Source: Saccharopolyspora sp. NFXS83 | Lineage (GTDB): Bacteria > Actinomycetota > Actinomycetes > Mycobacteriales > Pseudonocardiaceae | Reading direction: 5' to 3' | NCBI RefSeq assembly: GCF_026241095.1 | Contig: NZ_JAPFGB010000032.1 | Span: 1-64,000, forward strand | Length of the DNA: 64,000 nt | Shown here: positions 56,155-64,000 of the stretch, one piece after another | Layout of the letters: every line of letters begins with the position of its first letter | Numbering within the stretch: the stretch's first letter is position 1 | Translations under genes and position numbers: made by a program | The notes under the pieces: generated by a model | The model's database searches: none | Told to the model about the DNA's origin: nothing | Seen by the model: the letters and a program-made list of their open reading frames with translations, nothing else

Positions 56155-56674
56155 CTGCCCAGCTTCGCAGAGTCCACCGCCGGAACAGGTGCGCGCCTGA
56201 GCCCGGCAGGCCCGGATCTGTCCTCACCTTGTGGACAACTCCCGTCCCGGACTCGATGTCCACGTCCCCACTCGCCGACATCGCATCGTTACCCCTGGCC
56301 ACGCCGCCAAAGGTGCCGATCAACAGGCGTTCGCCCACCTGAGGACAACCCGTTCCCAAGAACCGCGTCGAGGGCCTTCGGCCGGGAAAGCAGGGATGAT
56401 CCCTCCAGTTGTCCACAGGTTTCATCCACAGGAAGCCGACTTGTCCACAGCGCATGGGCACGCGATGAGGATCACACGGCGCGACACCGGCGCGGCCTGG
56501 AATCATGGAACAACCGGACATACCGCACGGTGGCGCTCGGCGGCCGACGCCGAGCGCACCACGGGTCCGTGACCTGGCCGTTCGGCTCAGCCGCCCGATG
56601 TGCGGCCGGGCGGTGGCGCCTCCTGGTGAGGTGCCCGCTTTGCCGAGACCCCTCGACGATCGTTCGGAGCCTCG
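56155..56674. other. 520-bp intergenic region with a DnaA-box cluster
   Basis: Three exact TTGTCCACA boxes (56409-56417 and 56441-56449 on plus; 56230-56238 on minus) and a variant TCATCCACA (56422-56430) fall within 220 bp. TTGTCCACA is the actinobacterial DnaA box. The three plus-strand boxes are packed in 41 bp. dnaA, dnaN, gyrB or rpmH are not present, so this is not the usual oriC locus. It could titrate DnaA or control the divergent SARP and dedA-type genes. No coding capacity was recognised. Confidence 0.6.
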
Positions 56675-57403
56675 ATGAACTCGACCGCACTGGCCGCTGC
56701 CGCCGCCGAGCCGACCGGGTTCACCGGTTGGGTCGTCAGCGTGATGGAGACCCTCGGCGGTCCGGGCGCCGGATTGATCATCGCGTTGGAGAACGTGTTC
56801 CCGCCGATCCCCAGCGAGCTGATCCTGCCGCTGGCCGGATTCACCGCCAGCCAGGGCGACATGAACATCGTCTCGGCGGTGCTGTGGACGACGATCGGCT
56901 CGATCGTCGGCGCGCTGGTGCTCTACTGGCTGGGTGCGTCCCTCGGCCGGGAGCGGATGCACCGGATCGCGGCGAAGCTGCCGCTGGTCAAGGTCGCCGA
57001 CGTGGATCGCACCGAGGCCTGGTTCGCCAAGCACGGCGTGAAGGCCGTGTTCCTCGGCCGGATGATCCCGCTGTTCCGCAGCTTCATCTCACTGCCAGCT
57101 GGCGTGGAGAAGATGCCGCTGCCGACCTTCGTCCTGTTCACCGGCCTGGGCAGCCTGATCTGGAACACGCTGTTCGTGGTGGCCGGCTATCTCCTCGGCG
57201 AGAACTGGTACCTCGTCGAGCAGTACGCGGGCGTCGTGTCCAAGGTCGTGCTGGGCGCTGTCGTGGTGGCGATCGGCTACTTCATCATCACCCGCATCCG
57301 GCGCAACCGCCGCGAGCAGGACTTGGCCGACGACATCACCGAAGAGTTCCCCCGCATCGACCCCGCCGAGGCGGCGACCCGACAGATTCCCCGCGTTCGC
57401 TGA
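56675..57403 (+). CDS. DedA-family membrane protein
   Basis: 242 aa. DedA/SNARE-associated motif: ALENVFPPIPSELILPLAG near residue 38 and FLGRMIPLFRSFISLPAG near 130, with four to six hydrophobic helices. Family members flip undecaprenyl phosphate or phospholipids and support envelope integrity. The C-terminus is a charged cytoplasmic tail (RIRRNRREQDLADD). ATG 56675 follows GGAG. It is the plus-strand neighbour of the DnaA-box cluster. Confidence 0.9.
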   Translation: MNSTALAAAAAEPTGFTGWVVSVMETLGGPGAGLIIALENVFPPIPSELILPLAGFTASQGDMNIVSAVLWTTIGSIVGALVLYWLGASLGRERMHRIAAKLPLVKVADVDRTEAWFAKHGVKAVFLGRMIPLFRSFISLPAGVEKMPLPTFVLFTGLGSLIWNTLFVVAGYLLGENWYLVEQYAGVVSKVVLGAVVVAIGYFIITRIRRNRREQDLADDITEEFPRIDPAEAATRQIPRVR

Positions 57404-57897
57404 CCTACGGGGTCGCCGCCGGACGCTGATCGTCGGGGACGCCGGAGAGGTCCAGCAGCGTCGCCCGCTCGGCCCGGTGGCGAGCGATGAGCACCGACAT
57501 CGTCAGCACCGCCGACGCCGAGCACCGCACCCTCGATGAAGCGCGGTGAACGGGCGCCCGCGCGTGCTCACTGCGCGTCGCCGTCCCCGGCGTCGGCGTC
57601 ATGAAACACCAGCTCGGCGCCGAGACGAAGAGTAATCGTCGGGGCGGATCGACCCTCGCATTCTCGCGCCCAATGTGCGGTAGCGCGTCTACCCAATTAA
57701 TACCCAATGCAAATGGTCGCGTTCGATCGGTGACAACCGCGTAATCACCCCAAGTGTTCAGCAGCAACGGACCGATGAAGCTGTGACCAGGTCTTTATTT
57801 GGCCAAAGCTAGCAATATCGGAACTTTTCGGGATAGTTTCGTGGCCGTCGCTCACCGCAATCGCGCGGCAATTAAATACCGATCGGGCTAATCCGAA
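57404..57897. other. A/T-richer intergenic region upstream of the SDR gene
   Basis: The last 250 bp (about 57650-57897) have many A/T runs (AATTAATA, TTTATTTGG, AATTAAATA) unlike the rest of the window. A minus-strand frame at 57405-57767 lacks any motif and is judged non-coding. The region should hold the SDR promoter; no -10/-35 pair was assigned. Confidence 0.5.
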
Positions 57898-58770
57898 ATG
57901 AGTAATAGCATGGGGTACGACTGGTCAGGAAGAACGTTCGTGATCACCGGTGGAACCAGGGGCATCGGAGCCGCCACCGCGAGAATGGCCGCCCGCTCGG
58001 GGGCCAACGTGGTCATCACAGGTACCGACGCCGCCGCAGGCGCACAGGTCGCCGAAGAGATCAACTCGGCTGGCGGTGCGACGACGTTCATCCGCTGCGA
58101 CGTCCGCGACGGCGAACAGGTGCGGTACCTGATGACGAGGGCCGCGGAGCTGTACGGGGGCATCGACGTACTGCACAACAACGCGGGCATCACCGACGTG
58201 TCGTTGTCCGCCGAAGCCTCCCTGCAGGACATGAGCGAGCAGACCTGGGACAACGTCATCGCGATCAACTTGAGGGCGCCGTGGTTGTGCTCGAAGCACG
58301 CGTTGCCGTATCTGAAGGCCAGTTCCCGGCACCCCACGATCATCAACACCGGCTCCGCGGCATCAGTCGCCGCATACCCGAACTGCCTCGCCTACGGGGC
58401 GAGCAAGGGCGGCTTGACGATGCTGACGAAGAACCTCGCCCTCGACCTTGCCGAGTACGGCATCCGGGTCAACGCGATCTCGCCCTCCACCACCGAGACC
58501 GAGATGGTGGCCCGTTACATGGCCTCCGCCGAAGACGAGCAGGCCCGACGCAGCGAGATCGTCGGGAGCACGCTCGTCTCCCGCTTGGCCACGACGGACG
58601 AGATCGCGAACCTGGTGTGCTTCTTGGCCAGCGACCAGGCCCTGTTCGTGGACGGTGTCGACTGGCTCATCGACGGCGGCACCTACGCCTGGCGGGGACA
58701 CAAGCCGCCGCAGCTGTCGGAGCAGCGCAGCACGCCCGCCGCCCAGGAAGAGGTTCGCACCCGGGGCTGA
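57898..58770 (+). CDS. Short-chain dehydrogenase/reductase
   Basis: 290 aa classical SDR. The NAD(P) loop is TGGTRGIGAA, followed by NNAG at about 95, and the active site SAAS..AYGASKGG with Ser, Tyr-x3-Lys. Substrate unknown. An extra C-terminal tail (HKPPQLSEQRSTP) exceeds the usual SDR end. ATG 57898 and an in-frame ATG at 57910 both lack a Shine-Dalgarno. The A/T-richer upstream DNA sets it apart from neighbours and may mean recent acquisition. Confidence 0.85.
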   Translation: MSNSMGYDWSGRTFVITGGTRGIGAATARMAARSGANVVITGTDAAAGAQVAEEINSAGGATTFIRCDVRDGEQVRYLMTRAAELYGGIDVLHNNAGITDVSLSAEASLQDMSEQTWDNVIAINLRAPWLCSKHALPYLKASSRHPTIINTGSAASVAAYPNCLAYGASKGGLTMLTKNLALDLAEYGIRVNAISPSTTETEMVARYMASAEDEQARRSEIVGSTLVSRLATTDEIANLVCFLASDQALFVDGVDWLIDGGTYAWRGHKPPQLSEQRSTPAAQEEVRTRG

Positions 58771-58829
58771 CCTTTAGGCGGACCAGTCGACCGATCTCTC
58801 CGGGCTGAACACAACCAGGCCCGAACACG

Positions 58830-58861
58830 CGCGGCCCCCGCACCGGAGTGCGGGGGCCGCG
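58830..58861. terminator. Bidirectional terminator between SDR gene and clpC
   Basis: CGCGGCCCCCGCAC (58830-58843) and GTGCGGGGGCCGCG (58848-58861), 14-bp perfect stem with a 4-nt loop, between convergent genes. Confidence 0.8.
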
Positions 58862-58881
58862 GTCGGATCAACGATCCGGGG

Positions 58882-61443
<2,562 letters not shown>

Positions 61444-61703
61444 TCGCACTCCCTGACTGCTGCGCCGGCGGTGTTGTACCGGGACACGGCTCCTGCTCGC
61501 CGATGCCCGCGATGGGTTCAGCACTCTGGGGTCCACTGTAGTAGCCGCACCCCGGCGGAGTCCGGACCCGCTGGTAGCCCGCTGCACCCGTTCGCCGTCT
61601 TGCTTACCGTCCAACGAGCTGCTGGCCTGCGACATTCCATCCGGACCCGATCGCGGGCCGATGTCCGCTCAGCGCGAACAAGGCCCGTTCCCGCAGGGCC
61701 AGC

Positions 61704-61719
61704 ACACCCGTTCGGGTGT
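61704..61719 (-). terminator. Hairpin downstream of the siderophore ATPase gene
   Basis: ACACCCG-TT-CGGGTGT, forming a C(TTCG)G tetraloop, 12 bp past the stop of the minus-strand operon. A short GGCCC/GGGCC pair lies next to it. Confidence 0.5.
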
Positions 61720-61730
61720 CCCCGGCCGAT

Positions 61731-62591
61731 CTAATCTCGCACGCTGGACTTCGCTCTGCCACCGATAGGTACCACCATCGGAGTACCGGCCACTGGATCG
61801 GAGATCACCCGAGCGTTCAATCCGAAAACGTCGGCGAGCAATTCCTCGGTGAGCACGTCGCCCGGCGCGCCCTCCGCGACGATGGCGCCGTCGCGCATCG
61901 CCACCAGCCGGTCCGCGTAGCGGGCCGCCAGGTTCAGGTCGTGCAGCACCATCACCACGGTCCGGCCGCTGTCGTCGTGCAGCCTGCCGATCAGGTCCAG
62001 CACCTCCACCTGGTGCGCCAGGTCCAGGTACGTCGTCGGCTCGTCCAGCAGCAGCAGGTCCGTGCCCTGCGCCAACGCCATCGACAACCAGGCTCGCTGG
62101 CGCTGGCCGCCGGAGAGCTCGTCGACGGCGCGCTCGGCGAGATCGCCGATGCCGGTCAGCTCCAGCGCCTCCGCCACCGCCCGCTCGTCGTCCGAGGACC
62201 ACTGCCGGTACCAGGACTGGTGCGGATGCCTGCCGCGCGCGACCAGGTCCGCGACGGTGAGGCCCTCCGGTGCCTGCGGCGACTGCGGCAGCAGGCCCAG
62301 CACGCGGGCGACCTCCTTCGTGGGCATCTTGTGGATCCGCTCGCCGTCCAGCAGCACCTGCCCGCCCTTCGGCGGCAGCAGCCGCGCCAGCGCGCGCAGC
62401 ACCGTGGACTTGCCGCAGCCGTTCGGGCCGATGACGGCGGTGATGGTGCCGTCGAGCACGTCGATGTCCAGGCCGTCGACGACGACCCGATCGCCGTAGG
62501 CGAGCCGCAGCTCCCGTCCCTGGAGCCGCCGCCGCGAGGAGGCGGACTCGGCGCCCACCACTTGGCTGGGTGTGGACACGGGTGAGGTCAT
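61731..62591 (-). CDS. Iron-siderophore ABC importer ATP-binding protein (FecE/FepC type)
   Basis: 286 aa. Walker A GPNGCGKST near residue 52, Q-loop LPQSPQAPEGLT, signature LSGGQRQRAWLSMAL, Walker B LLLLDEPTTYLD, switch His in VLHDLNLAARYAD. These match FecE/FepC exactly. ATG 62591 overlaps the permease stop (ATGA at 62588-62591). Last gene of the operon entering from the right. Confidence 0.93.
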   Translation of the reverse strand: MTSPVSTPSQVVGAESASSRRRLQGRELRLAYGDRVVVDGLDIDVLDGTITAVIGPNGCGKSTVLRALARLLPPKGGQVLLDGERIHKMPTKEVARVLGLLPQSPQAPEGLTVADLVARGRHPHQSWYRQWSSDDERAVAEALELTGIGDLAERAVDELSGGQRQRAWLSMALAQGTDLLLLDEPTTYLDLAHQVEVLDLIGRLHDDSGRTVVMVLHDLNLAARYADRLVAMRDGAIVAEGAPGDVLTEELLADVFGLNARVISDPVAGTPMVVPIGGRAKSSVRD

Positions 62592-63676
62592 GCGCGGTCC
62601 TCCCGGTACCGACGGATGAGCAGGTAGATCAGGTAGGGCGCGCCCAAGATCGCGGTGACGATCCCCACCGGCATCTCGGCCGCCCCGAACGCCGTCCGGG
62701 ACAGCAGGTCGGCCGCCACCACCAGCGCGCCGCCGAACACCAGCGACGCGACCAGCGGTGGCCGCGAGGACCGGGACAGCCGCAGCGCGATCTGCGGTGC
62801 CGCGAGCGCCACGAACTGCACCGGGCCCGCCGCCGCCGTCGCGATCGAGGCCAGCACCACGGCCGCCAGCAGCAGCACGCCGCGCGCCAGGTTCACCCGC
62901 ACGCCGAGGCCGCGCACCGTGTCGTCGTCGAACTGCAGCGCGCCCAGCGAGTGCGCTCCCACCAAGGTCAGCGGCAGCAGCACCGCCAGCGCGATCGCCG
63001 TCGGCACCACGTGGTCCCAGCCGCGGGCGTTGAGGCTGCCCGTCAGCCACACCATGGCCCGCCCGGCGTCGTTGACGTCGCCGACCGTGAGCAGCCAGTA
63101 GATGGCGTTGCCCGCCAGCGCGGTGATGCCCACGCCGACCAGCACGATCCGGTACGAGTCGACGCCGCCCCGGTACGCCAGCCCGTAGATGGCGAACCCG
63201 GCGAGCAGGCCGCCGACGAGCGCGACCACCGGCAGGCCCACCGCTTCCGCCAGGCCGCCCAGCGCGCCCGCGGTGCCGCCGAACACGATCACCAGCACCG
63301 CCGCCGCGCCCGCGCCCGAGGTGATGCCGAGCATGTCGGGGCTGGCCAGCGGGTTGCGCGCCACGGCCTGCGTGATCGCGCCCGCCAAGCCCAGCGCCGC
63401 GCCCACCAGCACCGCCGTCAGCGCCCGCGGCATCCGCAGGCCGAACACGACGTACTGGTCGGCGTAGTCACCGCCGCCGAACAGGGTGACCAGCACCTGG
63501 CCCGGGCTCAGCTGGTACTCGCCGAGGCCGATGTCGAGCAGCACGCCGCCCAGCAGCACCACCAGCCCGCCGAGCAGCACCAGCAGCGGGCGCATCCGGA
63601 AGACCCCGGAGACGCGGCCGAGCCGCAGCGGCGACCGGCCGGGCACTCGTTCAGGGGCGTCGAGGACCTGTGTCAC
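62588..63676 (-). CDS. Iron-siderophore ABC importer permease (FecCD/FepG type)
   Basis: 362 aa, about ten transmembrane helices. LRMPRALTAVLVGAALGLAGAITQ and NPLASPDMLGITSGAG are the FecCD signatures. GTG 63676 overlaps the stop of the next permease (GTGA), so all three genes are translationally coupled. The substrate is a ferric siderophore by family; no binding protein is seen within the window. Confidence 0.93.
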   Translation of the reverse strand: MTQVLDAPERVPGRSPLRLGRVSGVFRMRPLLVLLGGLVVLLGGVLLDIGLGEYQLSPGQVLVTLFGGGDYADQYVVFGLRMPRALTAVLVGAALGLAGAITQAVARNPLASPDMLGITSGAGAAAVLVIVFGGTAGALGGLAEAVGLPVVALVGGLLAGFAIYGLAYRGGVDSYRIVLVGVGITALAGNAIYWLLTVGDVNDAGRAMVWLTGSLNARGWDHVVPTAIALAVLLPLTLVGAHSLGALQFDDDTVRGLGVRVNLARGVLLLAAVVLASIATAAAGPVQFVALAAPQIALRLSRSSRPPLVASLVFGGALVVAADLLSRTAFGAAEMPVGIVTAILGAPYLIYLLIRRYREDRA

Positions 63677-64000
63677 AGCCGCACCAGCTTCCTGCGCCGC
63701 ACCAACGCGATGAAGAACGGGGCGCCGACCACCGCCAGCATCACCCCGACCTGGACCTCCGCGGGCCGCGCGACCATCCGTCCCACGACGTCGGCCAGCA
63801 GCACCAGCGACGACCCCAGCAGCGCCGAGAACGGCAGCAGCCAGCGGTGGTCGGCGCCGGTGAAGTACCGCGCGATGTGCGGCACCACCAGCCCGACGAA
63901 GCTGATCGGCCCGCACACCGCGGCGGACGCGCCCACCAGCACCGCGATCGCCAGCACGCCGAGCCGCCGGGTCCACTGGACGCGGTGGCCGAGCCCGCGG
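63673..64000 (-). CDS. Second iron-siderophore permease (FecCD type), 3' part only
   Basis: About 109 C-terminal residues. CGPISFVGLVVPHIARYFTG and ADVVGRMVARPAEVQVGVM are conserved FecCD segments. Translation enters from the right edge, so start and N-terminus lie outside the window. It forms the heterodimer with the permease at 62588-63676. Confidence 0.9.
   Translation of the reverse strand, partial: RGLGHRVQWTRRLGVLAIAVLVGASAAVCGPISFVGLVVPHIARYFTGADHRWLLPFSALLGSSLVLLADVVGRMVARPAEVQVGVMLAVVGAPFFIALVRRRKLVRL

Noticed and set aside
56155-56674. Chromosomal origin oriC
   Set aside because: DnaA boxes are present, but dnaA, dnaN, rpmH and gyrB are not, and only about four boxes are found where actinobacterial origins usually have many more.
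57405-57767. 120-aa minus-strand ORF
   Set aside because: No motif, no ribosome binding site, mixed composition spanning two base-composition zones.

Overview
The window is high-GC, densely coded chromosomal DNA with many GTG starts and frequent ATGA/GTGA gene overlaps. It comes from a filamentous-type actinobacterium. Two blocks match gene order known from Mycobacterium tuberculosis: DUF4178-DUF4247-DUF350-spermidine synthase, and rlmB-cysS-ispF-ispD-carD-lpqE-radA-disA-(membrane protein)-mutY ... mhuD ... clpC. Together with an ectABCD operon, SARP regulators, a DrrAB-type exporter and an SseB/WXG-like secretion cassette, this fits a Pseudonocardiaceae member, perhaps Saccharopolyspora-like. 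The genus is a guess from content, not from a search. No phage, insertion sequence, CRISPR array or rRNA was seen.

Layout. 1-5.7 kb: a hairpin repeat, an 11-bp direct-repeat array, an AfsR-type SARP, an ADP-ribosylglycohydrolase and a SAM methyltransferase. 5.9-9.6 kb: ectA-ectB-ectC then ectD on the minus strand, with an intrinsic terminator between ectC and ectD. 10-14.3 kb: secreted trypsin-like protease, VOC protein, small membrane protein and a three-gene SseB/WXG-like/proline-rich cassette. 14.5-20.8 kb: tRNA-Thr, ThrE exporter, otsA, and otsB fused to a GH15 trehalase-like domain. 21.2-24.5 kb: the DUF4178/DUF4247/DUF350/spermidine synthase operon. 24.6-30.4 kb: LacI regulator divergent from a stand-alone MsiK-type ATPase, then znuA-znuC-znuB. 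30.5-34.4 kb: SGNH (AlgX/J-like) and MBOAT acyltransferase pair, and a DUF2510/LURP-one protein. 34.6-45.1 kb: the M. tuberculosis-like housekeeping block (rRNA methylation, Cys-tRNA, isoprenoid, CarD, RadA, DisA, MutY). 45.1-56.2 kb: 2H phosphoesterase-like protein, degenerate ABC ATPase plus YhgE/Pip membrane protein, mhuD, sirtuin, EEP nuclease, drrAB and a second large SARP. 56.2-64 kb: a DnaA-box cluster, DedA, an SDR, clpC and an iron-siderophore importer that runs off the right edge.

Main themes. Osmoprotection is prominent: ectoine/5-hydroxyectoine, trehalose, and c-di-AMP synthesis by DisA. Metal handling appears as ZnuABC, the FecCD-type importer and MhuD heme degradation. The most unusual structure is not coding. 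Two families of intergenic palindromic elements recur. Family 1 has three copies, with a covarying stem and, in two copies, a near-identical 51-nt loop in opposite orientation. Family 2 has six copies built on GTGAACGGACCGTTC-like arms, four of them packed between msiK and znuA.
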